Made by a program: the position numbers and the translations under genes. The notes beneath the pieces were generated by a model. It ran no database searches, was not told where the DNA came from, and saw only the letters and a list, made by a program, of their open reading frames with translations. A stretch of 64,000 nt of DNA from positions 310,001 to 374,000 of the forward strand of contig NZ_JANUGZ010000004.1 of NCBI RefSeq assembly GCF_024753205.1, in the 5' to 3' direction. Positions 34,429 through 43,600 of this stretch are shown here, one piece after another (the stretch's first letter is position 1; every line of letters begins with the position of its first letter). This DNA comes from Massilia aurea (GTDB lineage Bacteria > Pseudomonadota > Gammaproteobacteria > Burkholderiales > Burkholderiaceae_D).

Positions 34429-34474
34429 CCGACAGCAGCGTTTTTCGCGCGTAAATATGCTGTCGGTATTTTTT
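34429..34474 (+). terminator. Rho-independent terminator of the methyltransferase gene
   Basis: Arms CCGACAGCA (34429-34437) and TGCTGTCGG (34458-34466) form a perfect 9-bp stem with a 20-base loop, followed by TATTTTTT. It separates the methyltransferase transcript from the sigma-54-controlled PEP-CTERM gene. Confidence 0.75.
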
Positions 34475-34540
34475 ACAGTGATGTTTGATCTTGATCAATA
34501 CGAATTGTTAAGTGTTTGATTTAAAACAAATCTCTTGAGC

Positions 34541-34556
34541 TGGCACGATGGTTGCT
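34541..34556 (+). promoter_or_regulatory. Sigma-54 (RpoN) promoter of the PEP-CTERM gene
   Basis: TGGCACGATGGTTGCT matches the -24/-12 consensus TGGCAYR-N4-TTGCW completely, with the required ten bases between GG (34542-34543) and GC (34554-34555). Transcription should start near 34567, 37 bases before the ATG, leaving a short leader with GGAG. Upstream, TGTTTGAT occurs twice, at 34482-34489 and 34513-34520, 31 bases apart (about three helical turns), and could bind an activator. RpoN with the PrsK/PrsR pair is known to drive PEP-CTERM genes in other betaproteobacteria. Confidence 0.88.
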
Positions 34557-34603
34557 TATATAGCCTCGTGAGCAGTACCCATACAACCCAGGAGATTTAC
34601 GAA

Positions 34604-35386
34604 ATGAACGCCTTCAAGAAAACCATCGTCGCCGCATCGATCGCAGCTGCAACCATCTTCAGCGGTACTGCCGCAGCAGCTCCTTTCAATTCGTTCACCG
34701 TCGATCCAGTCGGTCCACAGGCAAACTTCGTTGCTGACAAGATCACCGGTAACTACACCGAAACCGCGACCTTCAACCAAGATGGTACGTTCAACGTCTC
34801 GCTGGTGTGGACTGCTGGCCAGTTCGTCGGCAACGGTGGCAACACCGCGTACGAAGCTTTCCAGACCGGCCTGGGCGCAAACTACGGCCTGTTCGCTAAC
34901 TACTCGGCAAGCGGCACCTACTCGGTAAGCGGCTCGACCACCACGTTCAACTTCCAGCCAGGCACCGGTAGCCTGGACCTGTTCATGGACACCACGCTGG
35001 GCGTCGCAGGCGGCAACGTCCTGCTGGGCTCGGGCAACCCAATGGCTGGCCAGGGCACGCTGAACCCAATGCTGAGCACCTGCTCGAGCCCAAGCAATCC
35101 AACCGGCAACGGCATCAACTGCGGCAGCTTCGGTGCATCGAGCTCGTTCGCACTGACCGCAGCTGGCAGCGATTTCTTCATCCTGCCTAACCCGTTCTAC
35201 TCGATGTCGTTCCAGTCGGGCCAGCTGAACAACTTCACGCCATCGGGCACCCAGACCATCAACGGTTCGCTGGACGTCGTGTTCGAAAACGCAGCTGAAG
35301 TGCCAGAGCCAGCATCGGTTGGCCTGCTGGGCCTGGGCATGCTGGGTCTGTACGCAGCACGTCGCCGCAACAAGAAAGCTGCCTAA
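34604..35386 (+). CDS. PEP-CTERM sorted extracellular protein
   Basis: A 260-residue exported protein and likely exosortase A substrate. The Sec signal peptide is MNAFKKTIVAASIAAATIFS followed by GTAAAA, with cleavage about residue 26. The body is low-complexity, rich in Gly, Ser, Thr, Asn and Phe, and lacks an enzyme motif. The C-terminal sorting tail at 233-260 has VPEPAS, a 14-residue membrane stretch, and RRRNKK. Codon choice is narrow and less GC-rich than in its neighbours, suggesting high expression. It is a single-gene transcript between a sigma-54 promoter and a very strong terminator, with GGAG nine bases before the ATG. It may be a matrix or floc-forming protein, as suggested for other PEP-CTERM proteins. 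Confidence 0.93.
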   Translation: MNAFKKTIVAASIAAATIFSGTAAAAPFNSFTVDPVGPQANFVADKITGNYTETATFNQDGTFNVSLVWTAGQFVGNGGNTAYEAFQTGLGANYGLFANYSASGTYSVSGSTTTFNFQPGTGSLDLFMDTTLGVAGGNVLLGSGNPMAGQGTLNPMLSTCSSPSNPTGNGINCGSFGASSSFALTAAGSDFFILPNPFYSMSFQSGQLNNFTPSGTQTINGSLDVVFENAAEVPEPASVGLLGLGMLGLYAARRRNKKAA

Positions 35387-35430
35387 GAACCACGGGCCTG
35401 CCGCGCAGGCCCTGTTCTCAAGCAAGAAAA

Positions 35431-35462
35431 AAACCACTGTCGGTAACGACAGTGGTTTTTTT
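35431..35462. terminator. Strong bidirectional terminator after the PEP-CTERM gene
   Basis: AAACCACTGTCG-GTAA-CGACAGTGGTTT is a perfect 12-bp stem, with an A-run before it and a T-run after it. It can stop transcription from the PEP-CTERM gene and from the convergent ThiF-type gene. Confidence 0.93.
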
Positions 35463-35505
35463 CATTGCCCGATTCGTCGGCGGCATGCGCAGACGCGCCA
35501 GTCGC

Positions 35506-36393
35506 TCAGCGGCCGGCAGCCGCCATACGTGCAAACTGGCGCCGGCCGATCGCGATTGCCAGACGCTGGATCGGATGCCGGTTGCCGCCCGGCCGCCAAG
35601 TGCGCTTGAGCTTGTTGCGGTAGGCGTCGAACTGCATGCCCCACGGCGCTGCCAGCACATCGCCGCGGCCCAGCAGGATCTTGAGCGACTCCGTGGCGAT
35701 GATGCCGGCGCACAGCTGACAAGCCATGAAGGTGGATGGACCACGCCGCTCGGCAAAGTTCACCGAGCCCGGCACCATCAGGTAGTTGCGGTGCAGGCCG
35801 GCCGGCGCCAGGCCGACCACGAAGCGGATCGCTTTTTCCTGCTCTGGCAAATCGCCCCAGCCGAAATATTCCTCGAACGTCATCTTGCCCGGCATGAAGT
35901 TGAGCAGGGCCGCGCCCATGCCCAGTGGTGCTGCGGTAGTGGCCGGGATACCAAGCCGTGCACAGGCGGCAAATGTCTGCTGGCGCGCATCGAAGGCGAA
36001 GAAGTCGAGCGCATCGACGTACAGGTCGACGCCGGCCAGGAACGCGTCAAGATTGTCGGCATGGACGCCTTCGGGAAAGATCTTGATGTCGATGTCGGGA
36101 TTGATGTCGCGCGCCATGCGCGCCAGCACGTCGGCCTTGGGCTGGCCGACAGTCGACATCATCGCGCCCACCTGGCGGTTAAAGTTGGGAATGTCGAACG
36201 TATCGAAGTCGGCAATATGAAAATGCGTCACGCCCAGGCGTGCCAGCGTCAGCAGGTGCACACCGCCGACGCCGCCGCCGCCCGCGATGGCAATGCGCTT
36301 GCCGCGTAACTGCTGCTGTTCGGCAGGCGTGACCCAGCCAATATTGCGTGAAAACGCCTGTTCGTACTGAAACGGATTGCTCATCGGGGACAT
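35506..36393 (-). CDS. ThiF/MoeB/E1-like adenylyltransferase
   Basis: A 295-residue E1-superfamily protein. The ATP loop IAGGGGVGGVHLLTLARLG lies at 36-54 and ADFDTFDIPNFNRQ, the adenylation motif with R73, at 61-74. The GQPKADV lysine (K86) is also present. A single CxxC (MACQLCAG) is found, not the two pairs that bind zinc in MoeB/ThiF, and no obvious thioester cysteine is seen. Such enzymes activate the C-terminus of a small protein or a carboxylate by AMP. No ubiquitin-like or ThiS-like partner is present nearby, so the substrate may be a small molecule. The gene follows the second FeeM copy by about 70 bases on the same strand. Confidence 0.85.
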   Translation of the reverse strand: MSPMSNPFQYEQAFSRNIGWVTPAEQQQLRGKRIAIAGGGGVGGVHLLTLARLGVTHFHIADFDTFDIPNFNRQVGAMMSTVGQPKADVLARMARDINPDIDIKIFPEGVHADNLDAFLAGVDLYVDALDFFAFDARQQTFAACARLGIPATTAAPLGMGAALLNFMPGKMTFEEYFGWGDLPEQEKAIRFVVGLAPAGLHRNYLMVPGSVNFAERRGPSTFMACQLCAGIIATESLKILLGRGDVLAAPWGMQFDAYRNKLKRTWRPGGNRHPIQRLAIAIGRRQFARMAAAGR

Positions 36394-36462
36394 TGCGAAA
36401 AGGTAGGGACGAGATGGCGGGCGCCGCAGGCAGGGCAGGGCGCGTACCGGCGATGCAGGTGC

Positions 36463-37125
36463 TTACGCGGGATGTGACTCATCCATGCGCAGCAGGCGGT
36501 TGATGATACCGCGTTCCTCGCGGGGCGAGAAGAAGTATGGGTAGAACGAGCGCTCTTCGGTTTCGCCATCAGCCGCAAACGTGCCGCCAAAAATGCTGAT
36601 CTGCTCGGTAACGTATTTGAGGTTCACGCGCAGCAGGTAGGCTGGCGCATCCACGCGCGTGTTGATCTTGAGCTCGCCCTCTTTGCGAAACCCCAGCATG
36701 CGTTCGTAGAAGCGGCGGTGGCGCGGGTTGACCTCGATGATGATGTCGGTGCAGCCATGCATGTCACGGGCGTAGATGACGGCCAGATGAAACACGTTGG
36801 CCAGTGCGGTTTTCGAGCGTACCGACGGGTCGAAAGCGAATTTGGTGAACTCGCACAGGCGCGCGCCATTGGCGCGGTGCGCGTCGAGTTCGGCGCCAAA
36901 GACCTCGTCGGCCATCAGTCCCACCTCGGAATCGATCCCGATGCTGAGGGTGCCGACCACGTCGCCCTTGTCGGTGGCGGTCAGCGTGATGCGATTGGGG
37001 TCGTTGCTCGGCTGGTGATCTCCGGAGTAGCCGCGCCAGGCATACATCCTGTTGATCAGCATGCTGGCCGAGTTACGGCCGTCCGAGGTATCGGTAAGCC
37101 GGATTCCGTATGAATCGTCGTTCAC
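36463..37125 (-). CDS. FeeM-type N-acyl amino acid synthase-like acyltransferase, copy 2
   Basis: A 220-residue GNAT-fold acyltransferase, clear paralogue of copy 1 at 32912: both contain RNSASMLI, MYAWRGYSG, NDPNRITLTA and EVNPRHRRFYE. Start: an ATG at 37134 has AAGG touching it, whereas GTG at 37125 has AAGGA eight bases upstream and gives an N-terminus that aligns with copy 1, so GTG is preferred. It differs most in the last 50 residues (YVTEQISIFGGTF). It lies upstream of the ThiF-type gene in a two-gene unit pointing towards the PEP-CTERM gene. A 12-bp palindrome lies just ahead of the gene. The amino-acid and acyl substrates are unknown. Confidence 0.82.
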   Translation of the reverse strand: MNDDSYGIRLTDTSDGRNSASMLINRMYAWRGYSGDHQPSNDPNRITLTATDKGDVVGTLSIGIDSEVGLMADEVFGAELDAHRANGARLCEFTKFAFDPSVRSKTALANVFHLAVIYARDMHGCTDIIIEVNPRHRRFYERMLGFRKEGELKINTRVDAPAYLLRVNLKYVTEQISIFGGTFAADGETEERSFYPYFFSPREERGIINRLLRMDESHPA

Positions 37126-37142
37126 GATAAACATCCTTATTT

Positions 37143-37154
37143 ATGTCATGACAT
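37143..37154. promoter_or_regulatory. 12-bp palindrome ahead of the second FeeM gene
   Basis: ATGTCATGACAT is a perfect palindrome 18 bases before the start codon, next to a -10-like TAAGAT on the minus strand (37156-37161). It is placed to act as an operator for the FeeM-ThiF unit. Confidence 0.45.
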
Positions 37155-37235
37155 CTTATCTCGGCATCAATAAATTGAGCGTTCGATAGGATGAATAAAT
37201 ATCACTGCCAGGATGCCGTATGCACCGGTAAACCA

Positions 37236-37270
37236 GGCCGCCACACACTGTGTGATAGCGTGCGGCGGCA
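37236..37270. terminator. Hairpin downstream of prsT
   Basis: GCCGCC (37237-37242) and GGCGGC (37264-37269) enclose a second stem, CACAC-T-GTGTG (37244-37254). The structure follows the prsT stop codon on the minus strand and probably weakens read-through into the FeeM gene. No T-tract is present. Confidence 0.4.
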
Positions 37271-37277
37271 TGCCACA

Positions 37278-40052
37278 TTACAGCGTCTTGAGCAGCGCGC
37301 GTGCTTCATCGGCTTGCGCGAACGGTGTGTTCGCTGCCAGCAGCTTGTCCAGCTCGCGCTTGGCGCCGGCCTTGTCGCCACTCTTGTTCAGCGCCTGTGC
37401 CAGGTGATAACGAATCTCCATGGCATTCGGCGCCTGGGTGCTGGCTTTTTGCAGCAGCGGCAGGCCACGTGCGACATTGCCCTGTTCAACCAGCATCCAG
37501 CCCAGCGTGTCCATCACCCCCGGATTGTCGCCGGCGACCTTCAACGCCTGCTCGGCAGTTGCCAGCGCGCGGGGATCCTTCACCTGCTGGTAAGCCCAGG
37601 CCAGATTGTTCAGCACCAGCGGGTTGCCCGGGGCCGCCTTCTGGACGGATTCCAGACGGACGATCGCCGCCTTGTAGTCCTTGTCCGCCATATTGATTTC
37701 GGAAACCATCAGCGCCATGCGTGCATCGCCCGGGTTCTGGGCCAGCCACTTCTCGGCGCGCGCCAGTGCTTCCTTGCTCTTGCCGCCCGCCTGCATTGCC
37801 TGCACCACCTTGGCGTTCAGTTCCGACGACGGCGTCAGCGCCACGGCTTTTTCATACGCCTGCAAGGCAGGTGCGCTCTTTTGCTGGCTCATCAGGATGT
37901 CGCCTTCGAGCACGAAGCCAAGCGGCGCCTTCGGTGCGGCCTCTTGCACCTGGCGCGCCGCTGCCAGCGCATCGTCCGGACGCTTGGCGCGCATTGCTGC
38001 GTCCACCTGCATCAGACGCGCCGGCATGAAATCAGGCTGCAGGTCGACCGCGCGCTTGATGTGGCCGGCGGCTGCGCTATCGTTCTTGAGCAGGCGTTGC
38101 ACCTCCGCCAGACGAATCTGGGCCGGCGCCGATTTCGGCAGCACATTGGCCAGCTTGCTGTAAGTGTCGAGCGCACCGTTCAGATCCTTGCTGGCGATTT
38201 GCGACTGGCCCAGCAGTTCAAGCACGCCGGCATCGGTCGGGTTCGTGGTCTGGAACTTGCGGGCCAGCGCCAGCGCTTTTGGCGCCTGGTCGGTGCGCAG
38301 GTAGTGCGCGCCCAGCTTCAGTGCCGGGGCCGTTGCCTCCGGATTGGCCGTGCTGGCTTTTTCGAACCAGGTGGTGGCTTCGGCCGTGTTCTTCTGCAGC
38401 AGCGCCAGTTCACCCAATGCCGCCATCGCGTCGGCATTGTTCTTGTCTTTCTCGAGGAAGGCCGTGAAGCGCGCCTTGGCAGCGTCCGGCTTTTTCTCCT
38501 GCATGTCCAGGCGCGCCAGATTGGTCACGGCAGGCAGGAACGTCGGCTGCAACTGCACGGCTTTCTCGAACGCCGCACGTGCTGGCGCGTTCTTGCCCTG
38601 GACCATGTACACGGCGCCCTTGAGCTGCTGCACCTGCGCGCTGTCCGGCTGCTGCTTTTCAAGCGACGCCACGGCGGCCTCGGCCCGGTCGTAGCGCTTC
38701 ATGCCCATCTCGGTCTGCACCAGTGCCATCGTGGCCTGGAGCGATTTCGGATCGAGCGTGGCAGCCGCTTCGAGTTCGCTCAGGCCACGGGCCTGGTCAC
38801 CCTGCGCCAGACGCGACAGGCCAAGCGAGGTGCGTACGGCGGCAGCTTGCGGCGCCAGCGTGGCAGCCTGCTGGAGGTAACTGCTGGCCTTGTCGAAGTC
38901 GCGCACCTGCATGTACGACTCACCCGCCAGGGCCAGCAGTTGCGCGTCCTGCGGCGCATCCTTCAGGGCTGGCGCCAGGGTTGCTGCGGCATCGGCTGGC
39001 TGCGAATTGCGCAGTTGTGCCTGGGCCAGCAGCTTGCGTGCGTAGACATTGTTCGGATTGCTTTGCAGGTATTTGCGCAGATGCTGCTCAGCCTGCTGGG
39101 TACCGCCAAGATTCAGCTCGGATGCGCCGGCCAGCAGGATGCTCGGCTGGTGATCAGGCGCGATCTTGAGGATTTTTGCCAGCGCGTCTTTCGCTGCAGA
39201 GTATTTACCTTGCGAGAACTCGTACAGGCCACGGGTGTACACCACCAGCAGGCTGCCCGGCGAATTCTTTTCCGCTGCTTCGACTTCGACCTTGGCCGCG
39301 TCGAACTTGCCGCGGGCGATCTCGACGTACGCCTTTTCAATATGGGCGCCACGGTGATCCGGCTTGAGCTTGAGCGCCTGGTCATACGCCGCCAGGGCTT
39401 CGTCGGGCTTGTTCATCATGCGCAGCATCGAGCCGCGCATCATGTAGGCTTCGGGATTCTTTGGATCCTTGGCCACAGCCTCCTCGACGTAGCGCGCGGC
39501 TGCATCGCGGTCGCCTTTTGCGGCGGCAATGCGCGCCATGCCCATCAGCGCCTCGCCCGAATTTGCATTGGCCGCCAGTGCGGCGGTGTAGGCCTGCTGC
39601 GCTTCGTCCGGCTTGCCGCTGCCCAGCAGCGCGTCGGCGCGCAGGCTCAGCAGTGGCGCGGAGCCAGCCGCCGCTTCCGGCGTGATCTCGGTCAGCACTT
39701 CCTTGAACTTGCCTTGCTGCGTCATGGCCTGGCCGAGCAGCGGCAGAACGCGCGCCGCCGGGATGCCCAGTGAACGGGCGCGGCCGAATTCTTTTTCAGC
39801 CGACACGGCGTCGCCGGTCGACAATTGCAGGGTGCCCAGCGCCATGCGCGCTTCGCCATTTTCCGGGCTGTTTGCCACGGCATTTTTCAACTGGATCAGC
39901 GCCGCCTTGATATCGCCTTTTTGTTGATACTGCGTGGCTTCGGCCAGCAGGGTCTCGGTCGACTGGGTGCGGTTGCAGCCGGACAAACCGGCGGCCAGGA
40001 TGGCGCCGGACAGCAGGGCGGTAAGAGTAAGCTTGGTTGCGTGGCGCGACAT
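37278..40052 (-). CDS. prsT: PEP-CTERM system TPR-repeat lipoprotein PrsT
   Basis: A 924-residue lipoprotein (TIGR02917-type) made almost entirely of tetratricopeptide repeats. The lipobox LSGC gives the lipidated cysteine C26. From about residue 30 on, 34-residue repeats with the W/L-G-Y-A-F-A-P pattern run to the end, for example ALIQLKNAVANSPENGEARM and TSLGLSRLAQGDQARGLSEL. It is thought to act in the periplasm as a scaffold for polysaccharide or PEP-CTERM protein export; the exact role is unproven. ATG 40052 has GAGGAA upstream, and an open frame of 51 more residues lacks support. It is a single-gene unit with its own control region. Confidence 0.94.
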   Translation of the reverse strand: MSRHATKLTLTALLSGAILAAGLSGCNRTQSTETLLAEATQYQQKGDIKAALIQLKNAVANSPENGEARMALGTLQLSTGDAVSAEKEFGRARSLGIPAARVLPLLGQAMTQQGKFKEVLTEITPEAAAGSAPLLSLRADALLGSGKPDEAQQAYTAALAANANSGEALMGMARIAAAKGDRDAAARYVEEAVAKDPKNPEAYMMRGSMLRMMNKPDEALAAYDQALKLKPDHRGAHIEKAYVEIARGKFDAAKVEVEAAEKNSPGSLLVVYTRGLYEFSQGKYSAAKDALAKILKIAPDHQPSILLAGASELNLGGTQQAEQHLRKYLQSNPNNVYARKLLAQAQLRNSQPADAAATLAPALKDAPQDAQLLALAGESYMQVRDFDKASSYLQQAATLAPQAAAVRTSLGLSRLAQGDQARGLSELEAAATLDPKSLQATMALVQTEMGMKRYDRAEAAVASLEKQQPDSAQVQQLKGAVYMVQGKNAPARAAFEKAVQLQPTFLPAVTNLARLDMQEKKPDAAKARFTAFLEKDKNNADAMAALGELALLQKNTAEATTWFEKASTANPEATAPALKLGAHYLRTDQAPKALALARKFQTTNPTDAGVLELLGQSQIASKDLNGALDTYSKLANVLPKSAPAQIRLAEVQRLLKNDSAAAGHIKRAVDLQPDFMPARLMQVDAAMRAKRPDDALAAARQVQEAAPKAPLGFVLEGDILMSQQKSAPALQAYEKAVALTPSSELNAKVVQAMQAGGKSKEALARAEKWLAQNPGDARMALMVSEINMADKDYKAAIVRLESVQKAAPGNPLVLNNLAWAYQQVKDPRALATAEQALKVAGDNPGVMDTLGWMLVEQGNVARGLPLLQKASTQAPNAMEIRYHLAQALNKSGDKAGAKRELDKLLAANTPFAQADEARALLKTL

Positions 40053-40154
40053 GTGGGATTCCTCAGGCAATGGAGTTCGTTGTTTCGCCAGATAGCGAAA
40101 TTCCTCAACAACAAATAATACCTGAAGGAACAGCGTCGCCAACGTGCAAACGGA

Positions 40155-40167
40155 TGCAATTGTTGCA
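40155..40167. promoter_or_regulatory. Shared element upstream of prsT
   Basis: TGCAATTGTTGCA forms an inverted repeat (TGCAA-N3-TTGCA) and contains AATTGTTGCA, which is also present at 27918-27927 upstream of the large exosortase operon in the same orientation. It may be a common regulator site. No sigma-54 promoter with correct spacing was found here. Confidence 0.4.
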
Positions 40168-40242
40168 AATTCCAGCCGCGGGTAACAGCAAAAAAGTGAG
40201 AGCAATTGTTACCAAGATTAGAAGCGGCAGGCGTAGCCCCTT

Positions 40243-40563
40243 TCATCCCTCGTCGCTGCCTGGCCCCTTGCGCAGACGTTGCAGCAAGGCATTAACATCA
40301 TTGCCGACTGGTAAGTTATGCCGCCGCAACAGCTGTACATGAAGCACGAGATTTTCCAGCACCAGCTTGGCCGAGACGGCAAGCAGCGTCATCAGGCGAT
40401 CTTCCTGGCTGAAGTTCTCCATCGCCGCTGCCATCTCGCACAGGTGATTGGCGACGAGGTCGCGCAGTTCGTCCTCGGGGAAGGGAAGGTCGGCGAAGTC
40501 GATCGGGTCTTCCTGTTCGACTTCGCGCATCAGGGCGGCAAGTTGTGCGGGGCGGATCGGCAT
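40243..40563 (-). CDS. Small acidic helical protein of unknown function
   Basis: I do not recognise this 106-residue protein. It begins MPIRPAQLAALMREVEQEDP and is acidic and helical, with FADLPFPEDELRDLVANHL and a leucine-rich helix LMTLLAVSAKLVLENLVLHV. ATG 40563 has GGAG seven bases upstream; a GTG at 40584 is also in frame. It lies 60 bases downstream of icmF on the same strand with no terminator seen between them, so it is probably cotranscribed with the mutase. It has no signal peptide, membrane helix or cysteine cluster. A link to the mutase is only suggested by position. Confidence 0.6.
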   Translation of the reverse strand: MPIRPAQLAALMREVEQEDPIDFADLPFPEDELRDLVANHLCEMAAAMENFSQEDRLMTLLAVSAKLVLENLVLHVQLLRRHNLPVGNDVNALLQRLRKGPGSDEG

Positions 40564-40623
40564 GAATGACTCCGTGGTGTTCACGAAGCCATTCTAGGCC
40601 GTTTGCCGCCGCCGTTATTACAA

Positions 40624-43600
40624 TTACATATTGCGCCGATACTGTCCGCCCACCTCGAACAGCGCCGTCGTGATCTGCCCCAGCGAGCACACGCGTACGG
40701 CGTCCATCAAGTGCGCAAACACGTTGTGGTTGTCGATCGCGGCCTGGCGCAGCGCGGCCAGGGCGGCTGGCGCGGCATCCGCATGGCGCGAGTGGAAGGC
40801 ATCCAGACGCTGCAGCTGCGATTGCTTTTCGTCGTCGGTCGAACGCGCCAGTTCGATGGTCGCCGGTGCGCCCGAACCCTTCGGATTGCGGAAGGTATTG
40901 ACGCCGATGATCGGCAGCGTGCCGTCATGCTTCTGGTGCTCGTACAGCATCGACTCTTCCTGGATCTTGCCGCGCTGGTAGCCGGTTTCCATCGCGCCCA
41001 GCACGCCGCCGCGTTCGGCGATGCGCTCGAATTCCTGCAGCACCTGCTCTTCCACCAGGTCGGTCAGTTCGTCCATGATGAACGCGCCCTGGTTGGGGTT
41101 CTCGTTCTTGGCCAGGCCCCATTCGCGGTTGATGATCAGCTGGATGGCCAGCGCACGGCGCACCGATTCATCGGTCGGCGTCGTGATCGCTTCGTCGTAG
41201 GCATTGGTGTGCAGCGAGTTGCAGTTGTCGTAGATCGCGATCAGCGCCTGCAGCGTGGTGCGGATGTCGTTGAAGTCGATCTCTTGCGCGTGCAGCGAAC
41301 GGCCCGACGTCTGGATGTGGTACTTGAGCTTTTGCGAGCGGTCGTTGGCGCCGTAGCGCTCGCGCATGGCCACGGCCCACAGGCGGCGTGCGACGCGCCC
41401 GAGCACCGTGTATTCCGGGTCCATGCCGTTCGAGAAGAAGAACGACAGGTTCGGCGCGAAGTCGTCGATGTGCATCCCGCGCGCCAGGTAGGCTTCGACG
41501 AACGTGAAGCCGTTCGACAGCGTGAAGGCCAGTTGCGAGATCGGATTGGCGCCCGCTTCGGCAATGTGATAACCCGAGATCGACACCGAGTAGAAATTGC
41601 GCACGCCGTGGCGCACGAAATATTCCTGGATGTCGCCCATGACCTTCAGCGAAAACTCGGTCGAGAAGATGCAGGTGTTCTGGCCCTGGTCTTCCTTCAG
41701 GATGTCGGCCTGCACGGTGCCGCGCACGCTGGTCAGGACCCAGGCGCGGATTTTTTCGCTTTCTTCAAGTGTGGGCTGGCGGCCGTTGTCGTGCGCGAAC
41801 TTGTCGATCTGCTGGTCGATCGCCGTATTCATGAACATCGCCAGGATGGTCGGCGCCGGGCCGTTGATCGTCATCGACACCGACGTCGACGGGCTGCACA
41901 GGTCGAAGCCGTCGTACAGCACCTTCATGTCGTCCAGCGTGGCAATCGACACGCCCGAGTTGCCGACCTTGCCGTAGATATCGGGCCGCAGCGCCGGATC
42001 GGCGCCGTACAGCGTGACCGAATCGAACGCGGTCGACAGGCGCTTGGCGTCCATCCCGGTCGAGACGAGCTTGAAGCGTTTGTTGGTGCGGAAGGCGTCG
42101 CCTTCGCCCGCGAACATGCGGGTCGGGTCTTCGCCTTCACGCTTGAACGGGAACACGCCGGCCGTGTAGGGGAACGCGCCCGGCACGTTCTCGAGCATCA
42201 GAAAGCGCAGGATTTCGCCGTGGTCTTCAAAGCGCGGCAGCGCGACCTTGCGGATCGGGTTGCCCGACAAGGTTTTTGTGACCAGGCGAGTGCGGATTTC
42301 CTTGTCGCGCACATGCGTGACGTAGTCGTCGCCGGCATACGCGGCCTGCAGCGCCGGCCAGGCCGCGACGAGGTTTTTGGCTTCGCCATCCATTGCGTTA
42401 TCACGTTCGGCCATCAAGCCGTCGAGCGCATCGCCCGCGGCCGCGCCCTGGCCGGCGGCCAGCAGCATGCGCTTCGATTCGCCCAGTTGCTGGCGCTCGC
42501 GTGCGAGTTTCACCTGGCGCGCCACGTGGCGGTGGTAGCCGCGCACGGTGTCGGCGATCTCGGCCAGGTAGCGGCTGCGCGCCGGCGGCACGATCACGTT
42601 CTTGCCGCTCGAGTAGCGCAGCGCCGGCGAGGGCAGGCTGCTCGTATCGATCGGCAGGCCGAGCGCTGCCAGCCGGGGCAGCAGGCCGTGGTACAGCGCC
42701 GTCACGCCATCGTCGTTGAAGCGCGACGCCTGGGTGCCGAACACCGGCATCTGGTCCGGGCTCTGGCTCCACAATTCGCGGTTGCGCTGGTACTGCTTGG
42801 CCACGTCGCGCAGCGCGTCGAGCGCGCCCTTGCGGTCGAACTTGTTGATGGCGATGAAGTCGGCGAAATCGAGCATGTCGATTTTTTCGAGCTGCGAGGC
42901 GGCGCCGAACTCCGGCGTCATCACGTACATCGACGTGTCGACGTGCGGCACGATGGCGGCATCGCCCTGGCCGATGCCGGACGTCTCGACGATCACGAGG
43001 TCGAACCCGGTCACCTTGCAGGCGGCGATCACGTCCGGCAGCGCCTGCGAGATTTCCGAGCCGGCGTCGCGCGTGGCCAGCGAGCGCATGAAGATGCGCG
43101 TCTGGCCGTTCCACGGACTGATCGCATTCATGCGGATGCGGTCACCCAGCAGCGCGCCGCCCGACTTGCGGCGCGACGGGTCGATCGAGATCACGGCGAT
43201 GTTCAGGCGATCGCCCTGATCGAGGCGAATGCGGCGGATCAGTTCATCGGTCAGCGACGATTTGCCGGCGCCGCCGGTGCCGGTGATGCCCAGCGTCGGC
43301 ACGCGCAGCGTCGCGGCGTGTTCGAGGATCTGTGCGCGCAGCGCGGCGTCGACCTTGTCGTTTTCCAGCGCCGTGATCAGCTGCGCCAGCGGACGGTGGC
43401 GCGCGGCCAGCTCGCCCTGCTGCAGCGCCGCCAGCGTGGTCGGGGCATATGGCGACAGGTCGACGTCACAGGCTTGCAGCATCGCGTGGATCATGCCGAC
43501 CAGGCCCATGCGCTGGCCGTCTTCGGGGCTGAAGATGCGGGTGACGCCGTACGCGTGCAGTTCGTCGATTTCGTGCGCGACGATCACGCCGCCACCGCCG

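Noticed and set aside
36381..36590. Small minus-strand frame containing a CPACGARH zinc-ribbon-like stretch
   Set aside because: It overlaps the end of the second FeeM gene in another frame and has no support as a gene; the CxxC is probably chance.
37191..39773. Long plus-strand open frame opposite prsT
   Set aside because: Antisense shadow of the TPR gene, rich in Arg/Gln/His, without a signal peptide or motif.
40110..40190. Sigma-54 promoter for prsT
   Set aside because: GG and GC elements occur on the minus strand but with nine or fourteen bases between them instead of ten.
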